Shown here in pieces: positions 25,275-35,900 of a stretch of DNA of 64,000 nt. The notes beneath the pieces are model-generated. The model did not search any database, had not been told where the DNA came from, and saw only the letters and a list, made by a program, of their open reading frames with translations. Every line of letters starts with the position of its first letter. Position 1 is the stretch's first letter. A program made the translations under genes and the position numbers. Source of the stretch: Siculibacillus lacustris (lineage in GTDB: Bacteria; Pseudomonadota; Alphaproteobacteria; Rhizobiales; Ancalomicrobiaceae); contig NZ_SJFN01000002.1 in assembly GCF_004328075.1 (NCBI RefSeq), forward strand, positions 195,487 to 259,486. Reading direction: 5' to 3'.

Positions 25275-27437
25275 ATGAGCCGCATTCCGGATTTCACCAA
25301 GCTTCCCTTCGCCACCGTCGCGGTGCCGGCCTCGAGCGAAGGCGCCACGATCTGGACGACGCCCGAGGAGATCGACGTCAAGCCGGTCTACGGCGCCGCC
25401 GATCTCGAGGGTCTCGATTTTCTGAAGACCTGGCCGGGCCTGCCGCCGTTCCTGCGCGGCCCCTACCCGACGATGTACGTCAACCAGCCCTGGACGATCC
25501 GGCAATATGCCGGCTTCTCCACGGCGGAAGACTCCAACGCCTTCTACCGCCGCAATCTCGCGGCCGGCCAGAAGGGCCTGTCGGTGGCCTTCGACCTCGC
25601 CACCCATCGCGGCTACGATTCGGATCATCCGCGGGTGACCGGTGACGTCGGCATGGCCGGCGTGGCGATCGACTCGATCTACGACATGCGCACGCTGTTC
25701 TCCGGCATCCCGCTCGACCAGATGTCGGTGTCGATGACCATGAACGGCGCGGTGCTCCCCGTTCTCGCCCTCTACATCGTCGCGGCGGAAGAACAGGGCG
25801 TCGATCAGGCCAAGCTGTCGGGGACCATCCAGAACGACATCCTCAAGGAGTTCATGGTCCGCAACACCTACATCTATCCGCCGACCGCCTCGCTGCGGAT
25901 CATCTCGGACATCTTCGCCTATACGTCGAAGAACATGCCGAAGTACAATTCGATCTCGATCTCCGGCTATCACATGCAGGAGGCCGGGGCGACCGCCGAT
26001 CTCGAGCTCGCCTATACGCTGGCCGACGGCATCGAGTACATCCGCGCCGGCCGCGCGGTCGGCCTCGACGTCGACGCCTTCGCGCCGCGCCTGTCGTTCT
26101 TCTGGGCGATCGGCATGAACTTCTTCATGGAAGTGGCCAAGCTCCGCGCCGCGCGCCTGCTGTGGGCCAAGCTCGTCGAAGAGAACTTCCATCCGAAGAA
26201 CGAGAAGTCGCTGAGCCTGCGCACCCACTCGCAGACCTCGGGCTGGTCGCTGACCGCCCAGGACGTCTACAACAACGTGGTGCGCACGGCGATCGAGGCG
26301 ATGGCGGCGACCCAGGGCCACACCCAGTCGCTGCACACCAATGCGCTCGACGAAGCGCTGGCGCTGCCCACCGACTTCTCGGCGCGCATCGCCCGCAACA
26401 CCCAGATCCTGCTGCAGCAGGAGAGCGGCACCACCAAGACCATCGATCCGTGGGGCGGCTCGGCCTATGTCGAGCGGCTGACCGCCGATCTCGCCGCCAA
26501 GGCGCTGGCCCACATCGAAGAGGTCGAGAGCCTCGGCGGCATGGCCAAGGCGATCGAAGCCGGCATTCCGAAGCTCAGGATCGAGGAAGCTGCGGCCAAG
26601 ACCCAGGCGCGCATCGACTCCGGCTCGCAGACCGTGGTCGGCGTCAACAAGTTCAAGCCGACCACCGAACAGGCGATCGACGTCCTCAAGGTCGACAACT
26701 CGGCGGTGCGCACCGCCCAGATCGAGAAGCTGAAGCGGCTCCGGGCCGAGCGCGACGAGCCGGCCACCCAGGCGGCGCTCGAAGAGCTGACCACCCAGGC
26801 CAAGGCCGGCGGCAACCTGCTCGAGCTCGCCATCAAGGCGGCGCGGGCCAAGGCGACGGTCGGCGAGATCTCGCTGGCGCTGGAGAAGGTGTTCGGGCGT
26901 CACACCGCGGAGATCAAGTCGATCCACGGCGTCTACAAGCGCGAGGTCTCGAAGATGGGCGACGCGGTCGAACGGATCCAGAAGCTGGTCGATGCCTTCG
27001 AAGCCAACGACGGCCGCCGTCCGCGCATCCTGGTCGCCAAGATGGGCCAGGACGGTCACGACCGCGGCCAGAAGGTGATCGCCTCGGCCTTCGCCGACCT
27101 CGGCTTCGACGTCGACATCGGACCCCTGTTCGCGACTCCGGAAGAAGCCGCCCGTCAGGCGGTGGAGAACGACGTCCACATCGTCGGCGTCTCGTCGCTG
27201 GCCGCCGGTCACCTGACCCTGGTGCCGGCTCTGAAGGCGGCACTGGCGGCCGAAGGCCGTCCCGACATCATGATCGTGGTCGGTGGCGTGATCCCGCCGC
27301 AGGACTTCCAGGCGCTGATCGACGCCGGCGCGGCGGCGATCTTCCCGCCGGGCACGGTGATCGCCGAAGCGGCGATCAAGCTGATCCACGACCTCAACGT
27401 CAAGCTCGGCTATGCGGAGGCCAAGGCCGCGGAGTGA
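25275..27437 (+). CDS. mutB: Methylmalonyl-CoA mutase large (alpha) subunit
   Basis: Catalytic, adenosylcobalamin-dependent subunit of the propionate/ethylmalonyl-CoA route. 720 residues, the normal length. The barrel carries the active-site strand [18 protein letters not shown] and the segment [20 protein letters not shown] with substrate contacts; the C-terminal domain binds B12 with DGHDRG (lower ligand His) in [19 protein letters not shown] 25275 lies after an AACGAGG site. It forms a unit with mutA and probably with the DUF336 gene and meaB downstream. Confidence 0.96.
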   Translation: MSRIPDFTKLPFATVAVPASSEGATIWTTPEEIDVKPVYGAADLEGLDFLKTWPGLPPFLRGPYPTMYVNQPWTIRQYAGFSTAEDSNAFYRRNLAAGQKGLSVAFDLATHRGYDSDHPRVTGDVGMAGVAIDSIYDMRTLFSGIPLDQMSVSMTMNGAVLPVLALYIVAAEEQGVDQAKLSGTIQNDILKEFMVRNTYIYPPTASLRIISDIFAYTSKNMPKYNSISISGYHMQEAGATADLELAYTLADGIEYIRAGRAVGLDVDAFAPRLSFFWAIGMNFFMEVAKLRAARLLWAKLVEENFHPKNEKSLSLRTHSQTSGWSLTAQDVYNNVVRTAIEAMAATQGHTQSLHTNALDEALALPTDFSARIARNTQILLQQESGTTKTIDPWGGSAYVERLTADLAAKALAHIEEVESLGGMAKAIEAGIPKLRIEEAAAKTQARIDSGSQTVVGVNKFKPTTEQAIDVLKVDNSAVRTAQIEKLKRLRAERDEPATQAALEELTTQAKAGGNLLELAIKAARAKATVGEISLALEKVFGRHTAEIKSIHGVYKREVSKMGDAVERIQKLVDAFEANDGRRPRILVAKMGQDGHDRGQKVIASAFADLGFDVDIGPLFATPEEAARQAVENDVHIVGVSSLAAGHLTLVPALKAALAAEGRPDIMIVVGGVIPPQDFQALIDAGAAAIFPPGTVIAEAAIKLIHDLNVKLGYAEAKAAE

Positions 27438-27490
27438 TCCGACGCCGACCGGCCGATCGCGCTGCGCAAGTTCTTCGACGCCGAATCCGG

Positions 27491-27514
27491 GGCCGCCTCT
27501 GCAAAGGGGCGGCC
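27491..27514 (+). terminator. Hairpin with GCAA tetraloop after mutB
   Basis: GGCCGCCTCT pairs with AGGGGCGGCC (one G-U pair) around the stable tetraloop GCAA, 54 bp after mutB. Downstream TCCATCGTTTCG is a poor T-run, so read-through to the DUF336 gene is possible. The rest of the 300-base gap to 27739 shows no gene. Confidence 0.6.
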
Positions 27515-27738
27515 TCCATCGTTTCGGGCGTCGCAATCTGCGACGATTCCGGTGCCTCCGACAAATCGGCGCAGGCCAAGGACCCACATTGACCGCCCTC
27601 CGGTCCTGCGCGAGGCTGCCGGCGCCCGCCCTCGCCTCTCGGACGATCCTCGCGACCATCCGCCGCCCGATCGGACGGCCGATCGATGGCGCGTGTCCAA
27701 TCGGTGGGCGACAACGACGAGAAACGTGGAGGAACCCC

Positions 27739-28194
27739 ATGTCCAAGCACAGCGCGGCACCCGCGGCGCCCGATACCTCGAAACTGCAACTCGCCGCCGA
27801 TCTCACGCTCGAACAGGCGCTGAAGGCGATCGCCGCGGCCAAGGCCGAGGCCCGGCGCCAGGGCACGCTGATGAACATCGCCGTCGTCGACGCCGGCGGC
27901 ACCCTCAAGGCCTTCGAGCGGATGGACGGCGCCTTCCTCGGCTCGGTCGACATCTCGATCCGCAAGGCCAAGACGGCGCGGATGTTCAACATGTCGACCA
28001 AGGCACTGGGCGACATCTCCCAGCCCGGCCAGTCGCTCTACGGCATCGAAGTGACCAACGGCGGGCTGGTGCTGTTCGGCGGCGGCGAGCTGCTGCACGA
28101 CGCCGACGGCGTCATCATCGGGGCGATCGGGGTCTCCGGCAGCTCGGTGGAGAACGACATGGCGGTCGCCCAGGCGGGTGCGGCCGGCCTGTGA
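27739..28194 (+). CDS. DUF336 (HbpS/GlcG/PduO C-terminal-like) protein
   Basis: 151 residues from ATG 27739, which has GTGGAGGA upstream. The family segments are clear: [60 protein letters not shown] and [19 protein letters not shown]. This fold is found in HbpS, GlcG and the C-terminal half of PduO adenosyltransferases and binds heme or corrinoid-type ligands in some members. No signal peptide is present, so it is cytoplasmic. Its place between the B12-dependent mutase and meaB points to a part in cobalamin handling, but this is inference. Confidence 0.85.
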   Translation: MSKHSAAPAAPDTSKLQLAADLTLEQALKAIAAAKAEARRQGTLMNIAVVDAGGTLKAFERMDGAFLGSVDISIRKAKTARMFNMSTKALGDISQPGQSLYGIEVTNGGLVLFGGGELLHDADGVIIGAIGVSGSSVENDMAVAQAGAAGL

Positions 28195-28207
28195 GCCGAC
28201 GATCGGT

Positions 28208-28290
28208 CGCCCCGATCCGGGTCGATCGGGGCGTTCGCGGCGAAGACGGCGGGGTGGTGCGGCCGAGCGTTCGCACCACCCCGCTCTTTT
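28208..28290 (+). terminator. Two tandem hairpins, the second a classic intrinsic terminator
   Basis: First stem: CGCCCCGATC (28208-28217) with GATCGGGGCG (28224-28233). Second stem: a perfect 13-bp pair at 28249-28261 and 28272-28284 followed by TCTTTT. The second is the best Rho-independent terminator in the window and closes the mutAB-DUF336 unit. Confidence 0.88.
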
Positions 28291-28426
28291 GTGCCGGCGT
28301 CCTCGTGTATCCACGCAACGCTGCCGCCATGCTCCCGCCGCGATCGGGCCGGATGTGGACAGGGCGCGCGCGCCGGCCCATCACCCGGTGAGAGCGGGCG
28401 TGCCGATTCGCCAACGGACGAGGATC

Positions 28427-29065
28427 ATGATCGACAGACCCCAGACGACGCCCCCCGGCGCTCGCGCGGCGACCGCCTTCGGTCTCGCCTTGGCGCTCGC
28501 CGCCTGCGCCCCGACCGGCGAGAGCTTCCGCCCGAGTGCGCCGCGCGGGCCGGCGGCGCCCTCGTTCCAGGCGACCGCGGACACCTTCCTGCAGATCACC
28601 GCCGCCGGCGCGGGCCCGATCGGCGCGGCGATGCCCTTCGACTCCAAGGCGATCCTGGCGCAGTTCCCCGGCTACACCACCGGCCACGTCACCATCGGGC
28701 TCGAGACCTCGACCCCCGACGCGCTGGTGCTGTTCAAGGACGCCTACGGCGGCCGCATCCAGGTGCTGCACATCCTGGGGCAAGGCAATCGCATCACCCA
28801 GATCCACGGCGTCACCCATCACGTGGTGGGACCGGCCGGCGAACGGCCCGGCATGAGCTTCGCGGAAGCCCGCACCGACCCCGCGACCTGCCGGATCGGC
28901 ACCAATCTGTGGCTCGGCATGGCGATCTGCCGGTCGCGCGGGGCGCCCAACGTGACGCTGACCTATTCGTTCCAGGGCGAGGCGGCGATGGCCACCAGCC
29001 TGCCGCCGCGTGAAATCCTCGACACGGGCATGCTACAACGGATCATCTGGACGCCGCCCGGCTGA
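28427..29065 (+). CDS. DUF1131 family lipoprotein
   Basis: 212 residues from ATG 28427, with GAGGA just before. The N-terminal helix FGLALALAAC ends in a lipobox Cys, so it is a lipoprotein. The mature part follows DUF1131 closely: MPFDSKAILAQFPGYTTG, IHGVTHHVVGPAGERPGMSF, CRIGTNLWLGMAICRSRGA and LQRIIWTPPG. The E. coli member YfeY is controlled by the envelope-stress factor RpoE; the molecular role is unknown. Its stop lies 58 bp before meaB, with which it may be co-transcribed. Confidence 0.85.
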   Translation: MIDRPQTTPPGARAATAFGLALALAACAPTGESFRPSAPRGPAAPSFQATADTFLQITAAGAGPIGAAMPFDSKAILAQFPGYTTGHVTIGLETSTPDALVLFKDAYGGRIQVLHILGQGNRITQIHGVTHHVVGPAGERPGMSFAEARTDPATCRIGTNLWLGMAICRSRGAPNVTLTYSFQGEAAMATSLPPREILDTGMLQRIIWTPPG

Positions 29066-29123
29066 GGTGCGACGACCCGCATCGCCGGCCGACGCACGGC
29101 CACAGCCCTCGGAGCCGATCGCC

Positions 29124-30218
29124 ATGACCAAATCCGTCTTCGCCGCGCCGACCGACGGCCTCGCCCACGTCTCGGTCGACGTCGCCGGAGCGGTCTCGAC
29201 GACCCCGCCGGTCCGGGAGCCGCGCCCGACCGCGGCCTCCCACGACGTGTCGATCGAAGATCTCGCCGAGCGGATCAAGGCCGGCGACCGGTCGACGCTG
29301 GCCCGCGCCATCACGCTGGTCGAATCGAAGAAGCCCGAGCATCAGGCCAAGGCGCGGGCGCTGGTCCAACACCTGCTGCCGGTGACCGGCAAGGCGCTCC
29401 GGGTCGGCATCACCGGCGTGCCGGGGGTCGGCAAGTCGACGACCATCGACCAGCTCGGCGCCAATCTCTCCGCCAAGGGCCATCGCATCGCGGTGCTGGC
29501 GGTCGATCCGTCGTCGTCGCGCAGCGGCGGCTCGATCCTCGGCGACAAGACCCGGATGGCCCGGCTCGCCGTCGATCCCCATGCCTTCATCCGCCCCTCG
29601 CCCGCCTCCGGTACGCTCGGCGGGGTTGCCGCCAAGACCCGCGAGACCATGCTGCTCTGCGAGGCGGCCGGCTACGACGTGATCCTGGTCGAGACGGTCG
29701 GAGTCGGGCAGTCGGAGACCACGGTCGCCGGGATGGTCGATTTCTTCCTGGTCCTGATGTTGCCGGGCGCCGGCGACGAATTGCAGGGCATCAAGAAGGG
29801 CGTGCTGGAGATCGCCGATCTGATCGCGGTCAACAAGGCCGACGGCGACAACGCCACCCGGGCGCGGCGGGCGGCGTCGGAATATCGCTCCGCCCTCAAC
29901 ATCATGGCGCCGAAGAGCCCCAACTGGACGCCGCCGGTGGTGCTGGTGTCGGGGCTGGCCAACATCGGCCTCGACGAGATGTGGGCGCTGGTCGAGACCC
30001 ATCGGCTCAAGCTCGGGGCGACCGGCGAATTCGCCGAACGGCGCCGGGCCCAGCAGGTCGCCTGGATGTGGTCGATGCTCGAGGAGCGGGTGATGCAGGC
30101 GCTGCGCGCCGACCCGAAGGTGCGCGGCCGTCTGCACGACCTCGAAGGCGGGGTGCGCGACGGCGCGGTCTCGGCCTCGATCGCGGTCGACGAGATCGCC
30201 CGGCTGTTCGGAATCTGA
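29124..30218 (+). CDS. meaB: Methylmalonyl-CoA mutase-associated GTPase MeaB
   Basis: A G3E-type GTPase that loads adenosylcobalamin onto methylmalonyl-CoA mutase and protects it. 364 residues from ATG 29124 (GGAG upstream). Walker A GVPGVGKST, the segment DPSSSRSGGSILGDKTRM, switch ETVGVGQSE and the base motif NKADG are all present. The N-terminal extension of about 45 residues is longer than usual and low-complexity. Lying 1.7 kb from mutB, it completes the mutase cluster. Confidence 0.95.
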   Translation: MTKSVFAAPTDGLAHVSVDVAGAVSTTPPVREPRPTAASHDVSIEDLAERIKAGDRSTLARAITLVESKKPEHQAKARALVQHLLPVTGKALRVGITGVPGVGKSTTIDQLGANLSAKGHRIAVLAVDPSSSRSGGSILGDKTRMARLAVDPHAFIRPSPASGTLGGVAAKTRETMLLCEAAGYDVILVETVGVGQSETTVAGMVDFFLVLMLPGAGDELQGIKKGVLEIADLIAVNKADGDNATRARRAASEYRSALNIMAPKSPNWTPPVVLVSGLANIGLDEMWALVETHRLKLGATGEFAERRRAQQVAWMWSMLEERVMQALRADPKVRGRLHDLEGGVRDGAVSASIAVDEIARLFGI

Positions 30219-30222
30219 TTCG

Positions 30223-30240
30223 GGATCCGACTTCGGATCC
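30223..30240. terminator. Short palindrome between convergent meaB and nucleoside hydrolase genes
   Basis: GGATCCGA and TCGGATCC flank two bases, immediately after the meaB stop. It is a compact palindrome that could form a small hairpin for either strand; no T-run follows. Confidence 0.4.
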
Positions 30241-30251
30241 GAGCCGGGCGA

Positions 30252-31199
30252 TCAGCGTCGTTCGGCGCGGATCAGGCGTTCGAACACCAGTTCGAAATAG
30301 CCGTCGGCATCGAGATCGTCGATCCACAGGACGTTCTTCGGCCGGTCGGTGACGCCCCACCAGTCGACCACCGTCTGACCGCGGGTGAACTCGCCCGAGC
30401 GCTCGACCGCCACGTTGACCCGCCGGCCGCTGAAGAGCGCGGGGCGCAGCAGGAAGGCGACCACCGTCGGATCGTGCAGCGGCCCGCCGTCGGTGCCCTT
30501 GAGGCCCTCGTCGAACAGCTTGTTGAAGCTCAGGAGGTGGAAGAAGGCTTCCGCCAACGGCGTGCCCCGGGCGCGCAGGGCGGCGAGGCGGGCCTTGCTG
30601 GTCAGCGCCTTGTGGGTGCAGTCGAGCGGGATCATGGTGATCGGCGCGCCGCAGGCGAGCACCCGCTCGGCGGCTTCCGGATCGACGAAGATGTTGTATT
30701 CGGCGGCCGGGGTGATGTTGCCGCCTTCGCGGCGGGCACCGCCCATCAGCACGATCTCGGCCAGCCGCGCGGCGATCTCGGGACGTTCGGCGAGCGCCAG
30801 GGCGATGTTGGTCAGCGGCGCCAGGCAGCACAGGGTGACGGTCTTGGGCGGGCGGTTCATCACCAGATCGATCACCACGTGCGGCGCGAAGCCGGGGGTG
30901 GCGACGATCTTCGGCTCGGGCAGGTCGTAGCCTTCGAAACCGGTGGCGCCATGGACGTGTTCGGCGGTGGCGAGCGGGCGCACCAGCGGCCCGGCCGCGC
31001 CGGCGAACACCGGCACTTCCGGGTGGCCGGCGAGTTCCAGAGCCTTCAGGGCGTTGCGGGTGGTGTGATGGAGCGGCACGTTGCCGCCGACGGTGGTGAT
31101 CGCGGCGAGATCGAGTTCGTCGGGCGATCCCAGGGCCATCAGGAAGGCGACGGCGTCGTCGGGCGAGGGATCGGTATCGACGATGATGGTCCGGGGCAT
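30252..31199 (-). CDS. Inosine/uridine-type nucleoside hydrolase
   Basis: Cleaves the N-glycosidic bond of ribonucleosides to base and ribose. 315 residues from ATG 31199. The calcium-binding N-terminal cluster is DTDPSPDDA, with Ser where the usual DTDPGxDDA has Gly; the other motifs are GNVPLHHTTRNAL, LCCLAPLTNIALAL, VLMGGA and EYNIFVDPEAAERVL, and C-terminal HDPTVVA. Specificity cannot be told from this. The asparaginase gene lies 72 bp upstream on the same strand. Confidence 0.9.
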   Translation of the reverse strand: MPRTIIVDTDPSPDDAVAFLMALGSPDELDLAAITTVGGNVPLHHTTRNALKALELAGHPEVPVFAGAAGPLVRPLATAEHVHGATGFEGYDLPEPKIVATPGFAPHVVIDLVMNRPPKTVTLCCLAPLTNIALALAERPEIAARLAEIVLMGGARREGGNITPAAEYNIFVDPEAAERVLACGAPITMIPLDCTHKALTSKARLAALRARGTPLAEAFFHLLSFNKLFDEGLKGTDGGPLHDPTVVAFLLRPALFSGRRVNVAVERSGEFTRGQTVVDWWGVTDRPKNVLWIDDLDADGYFELVFERLIRAERR

Positions 31200-31271
31200 G
31201 AAGGGCCTTTCGCGGGTTGCGTCGGGATTGCATCGGGCGGCGCCGGCGGTCCGGGCCGGCACGGCGCCCTC

Positions 31272-32288
31272 TCAGGGGGCGAAGTCGGCGGCCAAACCGT
31301 CGATCGCCGCGACCCCACCGACCGTCGCGCCGTTCCAATCGACGATCGGCGGCCGCAGGAAGCGATCGAAGGCCGGATCGTCGCGGCGCCCGAGGAGCGC
31401 GGCGAGGAGCGTCGCAGTGACCACTTCCGCGGCGCGGGTCGCCCCGTCGGCGATCTTGACCGCGAGCCCGAGGCCGAGATCCGGCAGGGCGGCGCAGAAC
31501 ACCCCCTCCGCGCCGGTCTTGACGTAGACCCGGCCGGCGGCGGCGGTCAGCATCTCGGTGCAGAAGCGGCCGGTGCCGGCGACCATGAAGGGCTCGGCGA
31601 TCGCCGCATCGATCAGGCGGCGGGCGGCGCGGGCGCGGGTCGGTGCGAGGCCGGTACCGCTGCCGAGGCGCGCGAAGCCGCGGGCGAGCCCGTCGAGCGG
31701 CAGCGCCCAGGTCGGGATCGAACAGCCGTCGCGGCCGCGCGGCGTGTCGGCGAGCGAAACGCCGACGACGTCCTCGATCGCCGCGGCGATGGTGCGCTGG
31801 ACCGGATGGTCGACCGCACCGTAGCCGGCCGGGTCGATGCCGGCATGGACCGCGAAACAGACGAAGCCGGCGTGTTTGCCCGAGCAGTTGTTGTGGAGCC
31901 GAGTCGGCGTGCGGCCTTCGATGTGGAGGCGGCCGCGGTCGTCCTCGCGCTGCGGCCACTGGGCGCCGCACACCAGGCAGGTCTCGTCGCGACCGACCCG
32001 GGCGAGCATCGCGGCGGCGCCGGCGACGTGGCGCGGCTCGCCGTTGTGCGAGGCGCCGGCCAGGGCGAGATCGGCGGTGCTCAGCCCGAGCGCATCGGCG
32101 GCGCCCGATTCGACCAGCGGCAAGGCCTGGATCAGCTTGATCGCTGAGCGCGGGAACACCAGCCGGGCGACGTCGCCGACCGCAAAGACCAGACGGCCGG
32201 CGGCATCGGTGACCACCGCGGCGCCGCGGTGGCGGCTCTCGACGTGATCACCACGCCGGACTTCGACGAGGACGGGATCGGCGGGCAC
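31272..32288 (-). CDS. ansA: L-asparaginase II (Rhizobium etli type, PF06089)
   Basis: Hydrolyses asparagine to aspartate and ammonia. 338 residues from GTG 32288, eight bases after GAGGAG; the longer frame has no support. The family is unrelated to the E. coli enzymes and is recognised by RSAIKLIQALPLVESGAAD, LALAGASHNGEPRHV, RLHNNCSGKHAGFV, DGCSIPTWALPL and EPFMVAGTGRFCTEM. It stands before the nucleoside hydrolase; both supply nitrogen or carbon from nucleotides and amino acids. Confidence 0.9.
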   Translation of the reverse strand: MPADPVLVEVRRGDHVESRHRGAAVVTDAAGRLVFAVGDVARLVFPRSAIKLIQALPLVESGAADALGLSTADLALAGASHNGEPRHVAGAAAMLARVGRDETCLVCGAQWPQREDDRGRLHIEGRTPTRLHNNCSGKHAGFVCFAVHAGIDPAGYGAVDHPVQRTIAAAIEDVVGVSLADTPRGRDGCSIPTWALPLDGLARGFARLGSGTGLAPTRARAARRLIDAAIAEPFMVAGTGRFCTEMLTAAAGRVYVKTGAEGVFCAALPDLGLGLAVKIADGATRAAEVVTATLLAALLGRRDDPAFDRFLRPPIVDWNGATVGGVAAIDGLAADFAP

Positions 32289-32427
32289 GGGTGCGACTCC
32301 TCGATTGGAATTCCGGGCAGACGACAGGCTTCGTTGCGGCGCGTCAAGGCGAAGAGCGATACGATGTGCGACATTATGACGTTCCCCGTGCGGTTGGGAG
32401 GCCGGCGGGGAACCGGGAGGGCGCATC

Positions 32428-32691
32428 ATGATCTCCAAGGACGACATCCTGGGACTGTGCGATCTCGATCCGGCCGAGATCGAGGCGATCGCCGAGCACG
32501 AGCACATTCCCGAGGTCGCCGCGGCGGCGCTCGGCGATTATCTGCTGCATCAGGCCCATGGCGCGGAGGTGGTGCGCGACATGATCGTCGACGACATCCG
32601 CGCCGCGGCGCGCACCGGCGATACCGCCCATGCCGCGACGCTGGCCATGGCGCTGCGGCATTTCCTGTCGTTGCATCCCGACATCGTCTGA
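32428..32691 (+). CDS. Small acidic conserved hypothetical protein
   Basis: 87 residues from ATG 32428 with a GGGAGG site. The text DDILGLCDLDPAEIEAIAEH and HIPEVAAAALGDYLLH, then LAMALRHFLSLHP, reads as an all-helical acidic protein; similar short proteins occur in alphaproteobacteria. No membrane segment or known domain. It is divergent from the asparaginase gene and 212 bp before pyc. Function not known. Confidence 0.7.
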   Translation: MISKDDILGLCDLDPAEIEAIAEHEHIPEVAAAALGDYLLHQAHGAEVVRDMIVDDIRAAARTGDTAHAATLAMALRHFLSLHPDIV

Positions 32692-32903
32692 TCCTCGCCG
32701 AGGGTCCCGACACGGTGCTGCACCGCTCTTCGCCGCCCTTGCGTCAGGGGGCGACGAATCGGGTGCTTGCATTCGCAAAATCCCCGATTACTCTAGTGTG
32801 CAGTGCAGCGAAAACGCCGGCGACGGCCCGCGGCGGCCGTCCCCGAGACGGACCGGCGTGGGGATGGGTCCCGGCTTTCAATCGATTAGAGGACCCTCCA
32901 CCC

Positions 32904-35900
32904 GTGCCGAAGATCCGCAAGCTCCTGGTCGCCAACCGTTCCGAGATCGCCATCCGGGTATTCCGCGCCGCCAACGAACTGGGGCTCCAGACGGTGGCGA
33001 TCTTCGCCGAAGAGGACAAACTGGCGCTGCACCGCTTCAAGGCCGACGAGGCCTATCAGGTCGGCAAGGGCCTGGGACCGGTCGAAGCCTATCTGTCGGT
33101 GGCGGAGATCCTGCGGGTGGCGCAGGCCGCAGGGGTCGATGCGATCCATCCCGGCTACGGCTTCCTCTCGGAGAGCCCGGAATTCGCCGAGGCCTGCGCG
33201 GCGGCCGGGATCACCTTCATCGGCCCGTCGCCCGACACCATGCGCCGGCTCGGCAACAAGGTGGCGGCGCGCAATCTGGCGATCGCCTGCGGCGTGCCGG
33301 TGATGCCGGCGACCGAGCCCTTGCCCGACGACCTCGACGAGGTCAAGCGGCTGGCGCTGACCATTGGCTATCCGGTGATGCTCAAGGCCTCGTGGGGCGG
33401 CGGCGGCCGCGGCATGCGGGTGATCCGCGACGAAGCGCAGTTGGTGCGCGACATCGACGCCGCCAAACGCGAGGCCAAGGCGGCCTTCGGCAAGGACGAG
33501 GTCTATCTCGAGAAGCTGGTCGAACGGGCCCGCCACGTCGAGGTGCAGATCCTCGGGGACGTCCACGGCACCGTGGTCCATCTGTTCGAGCGCGACTGTT
33601 CGGTCCAACGCCGCCACCAGAAGGTCGTCGAGCGGGCCCCGGCCCCCTACCTCGACGCGGCGCAGCGGACGGAACTCTCGACCCATGCGGTCAAGATCGC
33701 CGAGGCGACCGGCTACGTCGCGGCGGGCACCGTCGAGTTCCTGATGGATGCCGACACCGGCAAATTCTATTTCATCGAGGTCAATCCGCGCATCCAGGTC
33801 GAACACACGGTGACCGAACAGGTGACCGGCATCGACATCGTCAAGGCGCAGATCCATCTGGTCGAGGGCGCGGCGATCGGCACGCCGGAGAGCGGCGTCC
33901 CGGTCCAGGCCGACATCCGGCTCAACGGCCACGCCCTGCAGTGCCGGCTGACCACCGAGGACCCGGAGAACAACTTCGTCCCCGACTACGGCCGGATCAC
34001 CGCCTACCGCGGCGCCATGGGCTTCGGCATCCGCCTCGACGGCGGCACCGCCTATTCGGGCGCGGTGATCACCCGCTTCTACGACCCGATGCTGGAGAAG
34101 ATCACCGCCTGGGCGCCGAGCCCGGCGGAGGCGATCGCCCGGATGGACCGGGCCTTGCGCGAATTCCGCATCCGCGGCGTCGCCACCAATCTGACCTTCC
34201 TCGAGAACGTCATCACCCACCCGAAATTCGTCGACTGCAGCTACACCACCCGCTTCATCGACGAGACCCCGGAGTTGTTCCGCGGCTCGCGCCGCCAGGA
34301 CCGGGCGACCAAGCTCCTGACCTGGATCGCCGACGTCACGGTCAACGGCCACCCCGAGACGCGCGGGCGCGCGCTGCCGGACAAGGACGTCGCCAAGCCG
34401 ATTCCGCCGGTCTTCGCCGCCGAGATCCGCTCGGGCACCCGCCAGATCCTCGCCGAGCGCGGGCCGCAGGGGCTCGCCCGCTGGATGCTCGATCAGCAGC
34501 GCGTGCTGGTCACCGACACGACGATGCGCGACGCCCACCAGTCGCTGATCGCCACCCGGATGCGGACCTACGACATCGTCGCGGCGGCGGAGTCCTATGC
34601 CCGCGGCCTGCCCGATCTGTTCAGCCTGGAGTGCTGGGGCGGCGCCACCTTCGACGTCGCCATGCGCTTCCTCACCGAGGATCCGTGGGAGCGGCTGGCG
34701 GCGATCCGCGAGAAGGCGCCGAACATCCTGCTGCAGATGCTGCTGCGCGGCGCCAACGGGGTCGGCTACACCAACTATCCCGACAACGTCGTGCGCCACT
34801 TCATCGGCCGCGCCGCGGCCGGCGGCATCGACGTGTTCCGCATCTTCGACGCCCTCAACTGGGTGGAGAACATGCGGCCGGCGATCGACGCGGTGGCGAG
34901 CGAGAACAAGGTGGCGGAAGCCGCGCTGTGCTACACCGGCGACATCCTCGATCCGAACCGGGCGAAATATTCGCTGAAGTATTACGTCGCGCTCGCCAAG
35001 GAGCTGGAGCAGGCCGGCGCCCACGTGCTCGGGGTCAAGGACATGGCGGGCCTGCTCAAGCCCGACGCGGCGCGGATCCTGTTCCAGGCGCTGCGCGATG
35101 CGGTGTCGATCCCGATCCATTTCCACACCCACGACACCTCGGGGATCGGCGCGGCGACGGTGCTGGCGGCGGTCGATGCCGGCGTCGATGCGATCGATGC
35201 GGCGATCGACGCGCTGTCCGGGCTGACCTCGCAGCCCTGCCTCGGCTCGATCGTCGCCGCACTCAAGGGCTCGGCGCGCGACACCGGGCTCGATCCGGCG
35301 GCGATCCGGCGGCTGAGCTTCTATTGGGAGGCGGTACGCCACCAATACCGCGCCTTCGAGAGCGACCTGCGGTCGGGGGCGTCCGAAGTCTACCTGCACG
35401 AGATGCCGGGCGGGCAGTTCACCAACCTCAAGGAACAGGCGCGCTCGATGGGGCTCGAGGCGCGTTGGCACGACGTCGCCCAGGCCTATGCCGACGTCAA
35501 CCGGCTGTTCGGCGACATCGTCAAGGTGACGCCGACCTCCAAGGTGGTCGGCGACATGGCGCTGGCGATGGTCTCGTCCGGGGTCACCGCCGCCGACGTC
35601 GTCGATCCGGAGAAGGACGTCGCCTTCCCGGACTCGGTGGTGCAACTGTTCCGCGGCGACCTCGGTCAGCCGCCGGGCGGCTGGCCGAAGGACCTCCAGG
35701 CCAAGATCCTCAAGGATCAGCCGGCCTATACCCATCGGCCGGGTTCGACGATGGCGCCCGCCGACCTCGAGGCGGTCAGGGTCGAGGCGGCGGCGAAGAC
35801 CAACCGCGAGCCGACGCGGATCTCCGACGACCAGCTCGCCTCCTACCTGATGTATCCCAAGGTCTTCGTCGACTACATGAAGACCCGCGAGCAGTACGGC

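Noticed and set aside
24996..28016. Open frame of about 1000 codons opposite mutB
   Set aside because: Antisense shadow of mutB and its neighbours, His/Arg/Gly/Asp-rich, without a start of its own.
28178..28426. N-terminal extension of the DUF1131 protein
   Set aside because: The added text crosses a strong terminator and is low-complexity; ATG 28427 has a ribosome site and a proper lipoprotein signal.
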